Origin: Caenorhabditis remanei
Taxonomy: Eukaryota > Nematoda > Chromadorea > Rhabditida > Rhabditidae
Direction: 5' to 3'
NCBI RefSeq assembly: GCF_010183535.1
Contig: NC_071332.1
Coordinates: 3,906,001-3,970,000, forward strand
Length of the DNA stretch: 64,000 bases
In this document: one piece after another, positions 43,733-56,300 of the stretch
How the letters are laid out: each line of letters begins with the position of its first letter
Position numbering within the stretch: position 1 is the first letter of the stretch
Made by a program: the position numbers and the translations under genes
The notes under the pieces: generated by a model
Told to the model about the DNA's origin: nothing
Database searches by the model: none
What the model saw: the letters and a program-made list of their open reading frames with translations, nothing else

Positions 43733-43739
43733 TATAAAA
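43733..43739 (+). promoter_or_regulatory. TATA box of H2B
   Basis: CAGTATAAAAGCGG, 103 bp upstream of the H2B start codon, preceded by a GC box GTGGGGGCGGGGCC at 43679-43692 shared with the divergent H2A side. Confidence 0.8.
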
Positions 43740-43841
43740 GCGGAGGGGCACGCGACGCGAAACGCGTTGTGTGAATCTAGCACATCTCATCGATTTCTCT
43801 CGTTCTTTTTCCCTTTTTGACCCAATTCAACTAAACTCATC

Positions 43842-44500
<659 letters not shown>

Positions 44501-44557
44501 TTTTGATGCTGATGATCTTCATTTTGTATTTATTTATTCTTTGTACGTTTTTTGCAC

Positions 44558-44563
44558 AATAAA
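44558..44563 (+). terminator. poly(A) signal of H2B
   Basis: AATAAA 58 bp after the stop codon, in CACAATAAAAAAGC. Confidence 0.65.
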
Positions 44564-44904
44564 AAAGCTTTAAAAATGTTGTGAGTCAAGTGAGACCAGC
44601 GGGTTTCGGAACTTTTTGCAGGATGAATGTTGGGCTAGAAGGATCAAAGGCTGGGTTCAATCTTATCGGATGATGAAGGGCTCTGTTTAAGGTAGTATAG
44701 AACATTCTAGATTTGTAGAGTCTATTTCTGCGTGAACGGAAGTAAGCCTTTTAGCCCGACGCCTTTAGCCTAATAACGATTTTGAACAAGATTCGGAGTT
44801 TGAGTTTTAGAATTGAAAATCTAGAACAAGTCTGCAAAAACCGATCCTACCCTCATCCGCCCTGACAGGCCTTTCCCAGACTCCGCCCAGCCACCGCACA
44901 CGGC

Positions 44905-44912
44905 TATATAAG
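44905..44912 (+). promoter_or_regulatory. TATA box of the small histone-cluster gene
   Basis: GGCTATATAAGCGACG, 67 bp upstream of the start codon at 44972, in a GC-rich context (CTCCGCCCAGCCACCG) like the H2B and H4 promoters. Confidence 0.75.
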
Positions 44913-44971
44913 CGACGTCGGCACACCAGTTGTGCAACCAGTTCGTTTCTACACCAACCGCTCTTGCAAGA

Positions 44972-45294
44972 ATGCCAAAAAACACAAAGAAAGGAGGAAA
45001 TAAGAAGTTGCAATTGAGCAACAAACAATTCGAGGACTTGCTCAAGGAGGTAACTTATTTAAAACATTATTTTAAAAGATAATTCAAATTTTCCAGATCG
45101 GCGGCGGTCTTCCAGAAGGAATGGCTCTGGACCCGGCGCTTCTCGCCACCCTCCGCGAAGCCACCAACACTGAATTCAATAAAGTCGCTAAGGAGAAGTA
45201 TGGAGACGTTCAAGTGGAATCTGATGACGATGGGGAGGAGCAGAAGTCATCGGAGCCGAAGAATGGGGGAGAGGGCAGCTCGAATAAGGCATAA
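44972..45294 (+). CDS. 91-residue charged protein in the histone cluster
   Basis: Exons 44972-45049 and 45097-45294 join in phase 0. The N-terminus MPKNTKKGGNKK is basic, the middle is predicted helical (LSNKQFEDLLKEI, then GGGLPEGMALDPALLATLRE and TNTEFNKVAKEKYGD), and the tail is acidic (VESDDDGEEQ). The gene sits between H2B and H4, has the same strand, a one-intron structure and a close TATA box, so it probably shares histone-like expression. The two helices around a short loop faintly recall the first half of a histone fold, but this is only an impression. I cannot name it. A histone chaperone-like or DNA-binding role is possible and unproven. Confidence 0.8.
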
Positions 45295-45677
45295 ATATCG
45301 GATTTTTATCGATTTTTTGGCGTTTTGAAGATCTCTTTTATCATTTTTTACCGATTTTTTTTCTTCTAAAAAAACTCATTTTGTCTGATCCTCACTGTAA
45401 ATCTTTTTTGTCGATTTTTTCAAAAATAAATCTGTTTTCACTAAATTTACAGGGTTTTCGCTCATTTCAGACGGATTTTTAGAACTTTCAACCGATTTTT
45501 TCCGAATTTTACCATTTTTTTCCATCAGTTTCCTTCAAAAAATCAATCCGCCACATTCAAACTCTTCAATTTCCCGCGCTCGCCTCTCCCCTCGGCCACC
45601 TCGCTATTCGCCGTCCGTTTTCTCTCTCGATGTGTCCCGACAGGGTGGTTCAAACTGACTCCGCCCACTCCGCTCAC

Positions 45678-45684
45678 TATAAAA
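45678..45684 (+). promoter_or_regulatory. TATA box of H4
   Basis: CACTATAAAAGCTG, 97 bp upstream of the H4 start, preceded by CCGCCCACTCCGC. Confidence 0.75.
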
Positions 45685-45765
45685 GCTGCCCGTGTGTGAC
45701 GTTTATTTACGCCATCTGCTCGATATCTCTTTCAGTTTTTGTTTCCCACTAATCCCCATCGCTAA

Positions 45766-46558
<793 letters not shown>

Positions 46559-46618
46559 GCCTCCAAGTTTTGTATTTATTTGAATCTCCACACGCTGTAC
46601 TATACTTTGTCATATATT

Positions 46619-46624
46619 AATAAA
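46619..46624 (+). terminator. poly(A) signal of H4
   Basis: AATAAA in ATATTAATAAATG, 61 bp after the stop codon. Confidence 0.65.
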
Positions 46625-46760
46625 TGTTAATTACCAAAATATACTAATTACATTAAACGCTTAAAAGCCATGGCTACCTTATATCACACCACACATACAC
46701 CGATTGCACAGGAAGAAAAGTGAATTAAATGCGAAAATCAATAATAAAAAATAGTTAGTT

Positions 46761-49700
46761 TTAGACGGATTCCTCTGCCTCTCCATCTCTTCCCAGAAGT
46801 TTAATCTCGTCGGATTTCGCTTGACTCGCCGGGGATGCTCCAGAATTCTTCTTATCCATAACTCGCTTCTGGACATAGGTGTAAGCTGCGGATCCGAATA
46901 GCACGACGAAGTTAGAAGTCCACCAGAGCATCGTCTTCACTTCAGAATACCACATGACAGCCATCACAGTCTGAGCGGCGGCTTTCGCAGTTCCAGATAT
47001 ATTATGAGTCAACGGAGACGTCGCCTGAATCTGCCACCCGGTGACGTAGCCCATCATGAATCCGAAGATTCCACCGAACGTCATCAGAATCCAGAAGGTA
47101 GTGTCGAAGAGGTTGTCAAAGTAGAAGACGGCGCCGAATTCTCCGTTGAAAAGCATCAGAGGGAGGAAGAGGACGAGGGCGTTCAAATTGTTGTACATCG
47201 TCAGACGCCACAGACAATCGCCGACCGAGGAGAGCACTCTGGAATTGATTTTTTTTATAGTGAAAAGCTGGAAAACTCAAATTTTGGAGTAAAAAATGGG
47301 ATTTTCAGGGATATCCCATGGAAAAATCTGAATTTTAGAGCGTTTTTATTACGAAAATAGCTAATTTTCATGTTCTTGATGCTCAAAAATCTGATTTTCA
47401 AGATTTTTTCACTGAGAAAACCGAATTTTTCTATCGAAAATCTTCAGAAAATCGGATTTTCAAGCTGAGCATTGCCAAAAAAGTGGAAAAATCAGAATTT
47501 TTCAACTGGAAAAGTGATTTTTACTGAGAAAACGCAATTTTTCAATAGAAAATATTCTGAAAATCGAATTTTTCAGCTAAAACATTTTTCCGAAAATTCC
47601 CAATTTTTCACATTTTCGGAGTGATTTTAAAGCTGGAAATCGGATTTTTCAAGCAAAAAATTGCAAAAAAAAGGGCAAAAATTCAGTTTTTTAACGATAA
47701 ATCGCATTGAACAATCCAATTTCCAGCTCAAATGTTTGTTTTTCACTCCGAAAATTTGAAAAATCACGAATTTTCGGCTCAAAACCATAAAAAAATCCGA
47801 AAAATAACGAATTTCTCAAAAAAAAAAAACGGGAAAATTTCAAGTAAAATCCGATTTTCTGAAGATTTTAGATTGAAAAATTGCGTTTTCTCGGTGAAAA
47901 AATCTTGAATTGCCAAAAAAAAAATGAACAAATCAACTCGAAATTTTGCCGAAAATGTTTGATTTTTCAAATTTTTCAATTTTTTTTCGAAAGCAAAACT
48001 AGATTTTTGAACTGGAAATTAGATTTTTCAAGCTGAAAATTGCTAATGAAAAGTGAAAAAATTCAGTTTTTAACGTTAAATCGCAATTTTTATATGACAT
48101 TAAGATAAAAATCAGGATTTTCCTAATTTTGCCGTTAAAAAATGTGATTTTAAATCTTTAAAATGAGGTTTTCCAGGCTTTTCATGGATTTTTTCGAGCG
48201 TTTCATCTTGAAAATTGCAATTTTCATGTTCTTGAGACCGAATAAAACTAAGAAAACACAATTTTTCAGTTGAAAATCTTCTGAAAAACTTTTCATATCA
48301 GTTCGGCACAGTTCTTACAGCCGCGCTCTACCGAAATGCCCTTGAAAAATGTCTCTTTTTCTCTGAGTCTCTCAATTTCGCACACAATTCTCTTTGGTTT
48401 CGGTAGAGCGCGGTTGGAAGAAGCGTATCGGGCTTATACGAAAAAATTGCGTTTTTAGAGAATTTTTAAACAAAAAACGGTAATTTTTTAAAACAATTTT
48501 CCACCTAAAACCACTTACTTTCTTGTATAAATCGCGTTGAGCGCAACCGACAAACTAGCCAAAACTCCAAAAATGACACCAGTATACGATAAAGTTCCGG
48601 TGGCACCCTCCTGATCGACACCCAAAAAGAATCCAAATATAATCAAAGCACAACAAGCAATTGCCTGTCCGGACGTCTTCTGTCCGAGAATCAGATAAGT
48701 GCAGACGACGTTAAAGACGGTCGTCAGACTCCGACCGACATAGTAGAAACTGACACCGACATACTTCAAACACAGATTATTGAAAGAGATCATTGCGACG
48801 AAAACGACGGAGAGCGGAAGCACTTCTCGACTGATTTTTGCGTCGATTGGCATCGAGGGAAACTTGAAAATACCGTAGTTTTTAGAGATTTTTGAAAGAG
48901 CGAGACATAGGAAAACGGTGACGAGACATTGGTACCAGGTGATGAAGAGTGGCGCGTCGAGCTGAAACATGTTGGGAAAAATTTGACAAATTTTTGGTGA
49001 AAAATGAACAAAAATATGAAAATTGAGGCACCTTTCGTTAAATTTTTGAGGGTTTTCAACTTAAAAATCGGAGATTTAAAACATTTTTGGTTGAAAATAG
49101 ACAGAAAGGAACGAAAATTGGTTTTTTAGCTGAAAAATCAAAGTTTCTATCGAATTTTAAAAGATTTTAGCAGTTTTCGACTGAAAAATCCAACGATTTG
49201 AGCTAAACATCACAAAAATGAGAGTAAATTTGACGACTTTTTGGTAGAAAATGAACAAAAATGTGAAAAATTGGCCATTTTTCGTTTAATTTTTCGCAGA
49301 TTTCGGCTGAAAAATTCAAACATTTTAGCTGGAAATATGGAGGTGTTTTGGGAAAAATTCACTGGTGTCTTGTGAATTTTCGAAGTTTTTAAACTCTTTA
49401 AAAAGACCGAAAATTTGAAGAATTTGACGAATTTTCGGTTAAAAATAGACAGAAATGAGCGAAAATTGATTTTTTGGCTGAAAAATCAAAGCTTTCTGTC
49501 GATTTGTTTGTTTTTTTTTGGGAAAAATCAAAGTTTTTATCGAATTTTAAAAGATTTCAGCAGTTTTCGACTGAAAAATCCAACGATTTGAGCTCTTCAT
49601 CACAAAAATTTTACAAATTTTTGGTGAAAAATAAACAAAAATGTGAAAAATTGGGCATTTTTTGATGAATTTTTGAGGGTTTTTAACTTAAAAATCGGGG

Positions 49701-50522
49701 ATATGAAAAATTTTTGGTTAAAAATAGACCAAAATGAGCATTTTAATGTTTTTTGGCTGAAAAAGTGGAGTTTCCTTTCAAATTTTTTTTGTTTCTATCG
49801 ATTTCAAATCGATTTTAGCAGATTTCGATTGAAAAATTCAACATTTTGAGATTGAAAATTGAGAAATTTGACGAATTTTTGATCAAAAATAGACAAAAAT
49901 GAGCGAAAAATGACATTTTTCGTCAAGTTTCATCGTTCTTTGACTAAAAAATCAAACTTTTCTATGTATTTTTCGCTTTTTTCAACGAAAAAATCATGTT
50001 TCTATCGATTTCAAATCGATTTTAGCAGATTTCCGCTGGAAAATTCAAAAAATTTAGATTTTTATTTAAAAAATGCCGAAAAACTAGGTGATTTTCACTT
50101 ATTTTCACTAGATTTGAACCGTTTTCTGTTTTTTAAAATTGAAATTTTTCAATCAAAATCTGAAAAGTTCGCTTTCGGCTGAATTTTTGAAGAAATAAAA
50201 GCATTAAATAGCAGAAAATTTGAATTTTTGATATTTTTTCTAGTTTTGCCTTTTATCCGGATAAATTTTCAGCTAAAAACTTTTTTTTCTGAAAATGTTA
50301 GTTTTCTGAATCGTTTCTAAAAGTTCACTCACCTTTACACTAGACAACAGATATTTGTTCAGGAACACCAACCCGATCGAGAATACCCTGCAAAATTTTC
50401 AATTTAGTCTTATTTTTCCAAAAACCAAAATTTTCCCCTCAAAAAACGCACCAATATGCTGAAACTGCGGTGATAACCTGTTTATAACTCTCCCATTTCG
50501 TTGGATTCTCTCGGTTTCTCAT
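46761..50522 (-). CDS. nstp-10: GDP-fucose transporter (SLC35C1 family)
   Basis: Exons 50522-50452, 50387-50333, 48961-48519 and 47238-46761 join (phases 2, 0, 2) to 348 residues, close to human SLC35C1. About ten hydrophobic helices can be read: [129 protein letters not shown] and others. [13 protein letters not shown] and SLNAIYT-type motifs are typical of Golgi GDP-fucose carriers, which import GDP-fucose for fucosylation. The C-terminus is cytosolic and charged. The C. elegans orthologue C50F4.14 (recalled) lies next to these histone genes. Introns 2 and 3 are long and AT-rich; intron 3 has a MITE. Confidence 0.92.
48298..48425. repeat. 138-bp MITE copy in the transporter intron
   Basis: GTTCTTACAGCCGCGCTCTA and GGTAGAGCGCGGTTGGAAGA, with CTCTGAGTCTCTCAATTTCG between; same orientation as 52859. 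Confidence 0.8.
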
Positions 50523-51219
50523 AATTTCAGCGGGGGATTCAGGAGGAACGGAGGAAATAATGTTGGCTTTCGACTAGGGAGGAGAGGGGAAATACACAAT
50601 GCAAACACGCAAATGAACGTGGAAAACGCTGGCGGTGGAAGAGGAAGAGAAAATGGGGAAATGACGGCCAGGAGGCCATTGTTGAGAAGGGGGGAATAAT
50701 TGCGCTGTGTAGCCTCTTTACTACCATGAGTTGTGTACACCTTTTGCTCTCGTCGCTTTATCGGCTTTTTTCCGTTTTCAAATGATTGATTTTTTAAAAT
50801 TTTAATTTAATTTTGTAGGAAATTTCGTAATATTAAGGATTTTTAAGGTTTTTTATAGTTTGTGTTGAAATATTTAAATAATAACCGGAATACTTTTATT
50901 TCCCGTACTTTCCGTATATTTAAAAACTTTTCATTTTTCAGGAAAACTTTCAAGTTTAAATTGTAAAACGTGCTTAAAACACTAACTTCTTAGTTTTTTA
51001 TTCAAAAATTTGAAAGTTTTAGTAAAAACTTGAAAAAATAAGCGAAAAATCGGATTAAATTGTTTTAAAGCACTTCTTCTTTTGCAAAAAGTAGTTTTTC
51101 TTCTGGAATAATATTAATTTTCTTGAGTTTTTCACTTTTCGATCAATTTTTTCTTTAATTTTTCCCCAAAAAATCCAACAAAAACCATCAATTCCACGCT
51201 GAAAAACTCTTTTTTGAGA
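50523..51219. other. 5' flank of the transporter, no other gene
   Basis: AT-rich sequence plus a purine-rich tract (50575-50700, GGAGGAGAGGGGAAATACAC) just upstream of the transporter start on the minus strand. No exon is supported. Confidence 0.5.
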
Positions 51220-51538
51220 CCCCACAAATCGGGGAGAAACGTGGTGCGGGAAACACGAATCGGGGAGAAACAAATCGGGGAAATACCATTCGGGGAAATA
51301 CAATTCGGGGAGAAAGGGGCGGAGTCGCGAAAAAACTGTGCGGCAGTTGCAAAATAACTTGCTCATGGTAATTTTTCCTCTTGAAACTACTGTAAAAAAA
51401 TTTTTTTGCAACTGCCGCACAGTTTTTTCGCGACTCCGCCCCTTTCTCCCCGAATTGTATTTCCCCGAATGGTATTTCCCCGATTTGTTTCTCCCCGATT
51501 CGTGTTTCCCGCACCACGTTTCTCCCCGATTTGTGGGG
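51220..51538. repeat. foldback element with minisatellite arms
   Basis: CCCCACAAATCGGGGAGAAA ... CGGCAGTTGCAAA on the left and its complement TTTGCAACTGCCG ... CTCCCCGATTTGTGGGG on the right. Each arm contains five short tandem copies of (T/A)TCGGGGA(G/A)A, mirrored exactly. The centre of about 60 bp is AT-rich. Confidence 0.9.
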
Positions 51539-53369
51539 CCTCTCTTTTTTTCTGAAAAAAAAAGCTGAAATTAATTTTTTCTCGAAAAAATTCCACGTAG
51601 CTCCGCAAACACCACCACGTACAAATACAGATTTCAGGATCTACCGTAGTCTATTTGTAATCGTGGGCTGTCGAAAAATAATTTTGTTCCGATTTTGCTC
51701 ATTATTTAAGTTTTTGCTCAAATTTTTCCGATTTTTTAATGAAAAACTAAGAAATTAGTGTTTTAAGCATTTTTTATAACTTAAATGTTATGGATTTCAG
51801 GGGGAATTTAGGAGTTTTTATGAGAAAACACAAAAAAAACATTTTCTGACAAAAATGCGGATTTTTATGAATTTTCAAGTAACAATCCATGATTTTCTGC
51901 TGTTATTCGGTCTTTAAGTTCTATAAATCACTAAATTTCTCATTTTCAGCCGAAAAATGTCATTTTTGTTCTTTTTTCCCCACATTTTCTTTCCCTTCTT
52001 CACACTATTTTGTCTCTATTTCTATTTATCTCCATCACAAATATTCAGAGAGCACTTGAACTTTGACGGCAGAGTGTCGATACAATAGTGTAATGCTCAA
52101 TGGATTGGGGCAGCTGACTACGAGAGAGAAAGCGAACACACTCGAAAAGTTGCAAAACCAGGCGATTTGAAGTAGAGAGAGACAGGCGGTGTCATAAATC
52201 TTTTTTCAAGTGAGACACGGTCTCTAGTGACCAATTTAACATGATTCGAGTAGCCAAACTGGGGATTTTAGTCGGAAAATGTGTCAAATATTTGTAAAAA
52301 TCCAATTTTTGTCACTAAAAACTGTCGGATTTGGACTTTTCCGGCCAAAAACTCAAAAATTCGGGTAATCTCTGCTCCAGATTTCACATTGACAATAGAG
52401 CACAGTTGCATCAGTTATTTCTATAAGTTTTGCAGTGGAGCGCATTTGCAACAATTCCCCTTTCCAGATTTTTTCAATAGAGCGCAGTTTCATATCTTGA
52501 AAGTCGTTGATTCTTCTGGACAAGTTTAGATCAGTGATTCTGTGCAATGGAGCGCGTTAGCTTCTTCTAAAGTAGTCGGAGTCTGAAAGATTGTCGGTGG
52601 AGCACGTTTGCTCTGCTCGAGCTTATGGATTTTTAAATCAATTTTCAGTAGAGCGCGTTTCCAACACGGAGATCAAAAAAAGTTTTTGCAACTATTTTTC
52701 AGCCAAGTTTTGTAGTTTTCTAAGTCAAATTTTCCATTTTTTGAGTTTTTCGACCTAAAATATCGTGAATTGGGGAAAAATCTTAAAAAAACCAGATTTT
52801 TAGTGGTTTCAGCTCAATTTTGTCCAGTTTTTGACTGAAAAATAGCAAAATTGGACTATTAGCACGACACGTTTCTTACAACCGCGCTCCACCGAAATCT
52901 CCTTGAAAAATGTCTTTTTTCTCTGCGTCTCTCAATTTCGCACACAATTTCCTTCGGTTTCGGTAGAGCGCGGTTGTAAGAAGCGTGCCGTGCTAATACA
53001 AAATTCTAGATTTGATCTACAATGTGCATTAGAGCTTGTTTTTTCTTCTTTTGCTTTTGTCTTTTTTCATTCCGGATGCCATCCAATCCCCCTTCCAACA
53101 CAGATAAATAACACACGCCTCACTCACATTCCGGAGCAGTTTCTCTCTCTCTCTCTCTTCTCTACCCACTCTCTCAATTCCCCATACTCTCTCGCCTCAA
53201 TTTTATCAAATCTTCTCTCCGTCCAACCACCCTGCGCCTCCACTTCCCTCTTTCCTCCGACGCCTTTCGTTTTCTCCGCCGTCGGGTATTCGTCTTCTCA
53301 CAGTCTCCAACATATATCCATTTCCGTACGAAACCACCGTGTGTGTCATTACTCATTCATTTCAGAGAG
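51539..53369. other. 5' flank of ehbp-1 with MITE debris
   Basis: 52390-52670 has several isolated MITE end sequences (GTGGAGCGCATTTGCAACAA, AATAGAGCGCAGTTTC, AGTAGAGCGCGTTT). Then comes the complete MITE at 52859. From 53140 a CT-rich leader (CTCTCTCTCTCTCTTCTCTA) precedes the start codon. No gene other than ehbp-1 is visible. Confidence 0.55.
52859..52996. mobile_element. 138-bp MITE, best complete copy
   Basis: Ends TTAGCACGACACG and CGTGCCGTGCTAA with TA on each side. Next come inner inverted repeats TTCTTACAACCGCGCTCCAC / GTAGAGCGCGGTTGTAAGAA. The core is CTCTGCGTCTCTCAATTTCG. At least 14 recognisable copies are scattered through the window, mostly in introns. Confidence 0.88.
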
Positions 53370-56300
53370 ATGGCGGGTATTCTACGTCGATTGCGGCGGT
53401 CTAGCAAGAAGGCGGCCAAGTTTCGGTTCACTGTCACGCTTCAAGTGGGTTTTTGGTTTAAAGTGTGGTTTTACGGGCGTAAATCTACACAGAAAATGAC
53501 TTATGGGCGTAAATCTACACTAGAAGTAGTTATTACCTCCGTAAATCTACACTGACAGGGAGCTTCGTAAATCGACATCTAAAGCAGTGCAGTGTAGATT
53601 TACGACCGTAAATCAACTTTTTGGCTTTAAAACAGGTTAAAAATGTGGTTTTACGGGCGTAAATCTACACATGAATCGGTTCATGTAGGATTACGCTCGT
53701 AAATCGACATCTGAACAGTATCCTGTAAATTGACGGTTGTAATTCAACTGTAGTTTTACTGGCGTAAATCTACACTGTCTTGAGTGCTTCGTAAATCCAC
53801 ACTGGAAACATCTCTTGTGTAGATTTACGACCGTAAATCCACATAGAAATTGACTATGGTGGATTTACGGCCGTATCTCTACAGAGACCTTGATTATTGT
53901 GGATTTACGGGCGTAAATCTACAATGTCTGGAGAGCTTCGTAAATCCACACTAGAAACACATCTTGTGTAGATTTACGACCGTAAATCCACATAGAAATT
54001 GACTATTGTGGATTTACGGCCGTATCTCTACAGAGACCTTGATTATTGTGGATTTACGGGCGTAAATCTACAATGCCTGGAGAGCTTCGTAAATCCACAC
54101 AAGAAACACATCTTGTGTAGATTTACGACCGTAAATCGACATTTCTGAGCCGATTTTCTTCATTTTTCCACTGATTTTCTCTCACTTGTTTCCAGGAGCT
54201 CCAACTGTACACTGATGAGAAATGGAAACCCGAGAATCTCGTCGTGTCATTCGTTCATCGGTAAGCACGAAGGGAGGTGTCAATTTTCGCTTATCGCGGA
54301 GAAAATTGAACTTCTAAAAGGCTGTCAATCGGAAAATAGAGGCAAAATAGATTAAAAATCGGAAATATTAGAAAAGAAAAGATCGAAAATTGCTAATTTT
54401 TGGAGGAGAAGCAGAAGTTTGCAGAAAATTTCAAGTTTTCCGTCTGAAAATGTTAAAATTTGAAGAATCTTCAAAAATGCTTTTTTTTCAGTATAGAAAT
54501 CGAGCGAGTACAGCTGAAAATCCCTATTTCGATCAAATTGTTATGATTTTCGACGAGAAAACCCTCAAAACCGTCAAATTTTCGAGATTTTTCAGATTTG
54601 AAAATGCTTTTTTACAATTTTCTGGCATCAAAAGTCATGATTTTCAGCAGTTTTTCATGGAAATTCAACAGAATTCTCAGAAATTTTCACATTCGAAAAT
54701 CCAACTTTCTTCATTTTCAAGGCAAAAATTTCATTTTCAATTTTCCAGACAAAAATTTCAATTACTGATTTTCAGCGATTTTCAGAGGAAAAATTTTCAA
54801 CAAAAGCTATCAATTCTAAGCCAAAATTAACAAAAATGACAAAAACCCAACAATTTTTGCGATTTTTGGTCTAAAAATGTGAAAAATAGCTCAATTTTTT
54901 GATATTTTATCTGAAATTGTCAGATTCCGCTTTAAAATCATCTAAATTCTTGAAAATCAGCCGAAAATCGTTAATTTTTGCTTTTAATCATTGAAAAATT
55001 ACGAAAAATTACAGATTTTTCGAGATTTTGGTTATGAAATCAGTCAAAAAACCCATCAATTTTTGTGATTTTTGGTCTAAAAATGTGAAAAAGAGATCAA
55101 AGTTTTCATATTTTCAAGAATTTTATCTCGATCAAAGTTCTAAAAACCCAATTTTTAATAAATTCCAGCCGCCGAAAAGTGTCGTCCAAAGAGCGAAAAT
55201 GGGAGCAATCGTACTCGGACGCGAATAAATGTGTGATAATGTGGCCGGAGCAAATGACAGAGAACGTTGATATCTTGACAACTCTCTACCGTATTCAAGA
55301 TGATGACACATTTGAGGATAAGGAATGGACAATTGTCATCGAAGAGCTCAATTCGAAAGGAAAACGGAAATCGATCGCCGCGGTGCCCATCAACGTTCGC
55401 TTATTCATTCTTGATCTACCCGATCATAAAAGTGAACTGAAACTCAAGCTCCGCCCACTCTCACCTCATCTGAAATCGTGTAGTCTCATTATCCTTCTCG
55501 GCTCCACACTGATTTCAGAGGTGAGTGCTGGAGATGACGTGAGCATCACGTCGTCGGCTGCAAACTCGTCGTTTGTTGAGAAGACGCCGGTCACTGATGA
55601 GACTGATGCGACGAGTGATGTGAGAGGTAATTTAGAGGCAGAATCTGACAATTTCAGATAGGGAAACGAGTGGAAAATGGAAAAATGGAGCTATTTTTCT
55701 TATTTTTAGATCGAAAATCGCTAAAACTGATGAATTTTCTCACATTTTTATTACCACGACACACTTCTTACAACCGCTCTCTACCGAAATTGAAAAAATT
55801 GTGTGCGAAATTGAGAGACGCAGAGAAAAATATACATTTTTCAAGGAGATTTCGGTGGAGCGCAGTTGTAAAAACTGTGCGGGGCTAGAACAAAAATCGC
55901 AAAAATTGATGAATTCCTTACATTTTAGACCAAAAATCGCTGAAATTAATGAATTTTTGACCAATTTCCGAGCCAAAATCGCAAAAATGGATAATTTTTT
56001 CACATTTTTAAACCAAAAATTGCTGAAAATTGATGACTTTTTGACATTTTTCAGTTGATTTTGCTTTGAAATTGATAGTTTTTGTGGGAAAAACTGCTTT
56101 CTCGCCATTTGGAACCTGAAAAATATAAATTTTTTTTTTAATCGCTGGAAAAACATGCAAATCACGAAAACTGATAAATTTTGGCTCCGGGACATTTCGC
56201 AGCTAGACGTTTCGCAGCCGAGACATTTCGCAGCCAGACGTTTCGCAGCCAGACGTTTCGCAGCCAGACGTTTCGCAGCCGTGAGCTCCACAGCCTCAAA

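Noticed and set aside
55520..55626. Early donor GTGAGT at 55518 as the end of ehbp-1 exon 3
   Set aside because: The frame stays open and Ser/Thr-rich to a better-phased donor at 55627 that joins exon 4; the earlier site could be an alternative donor.
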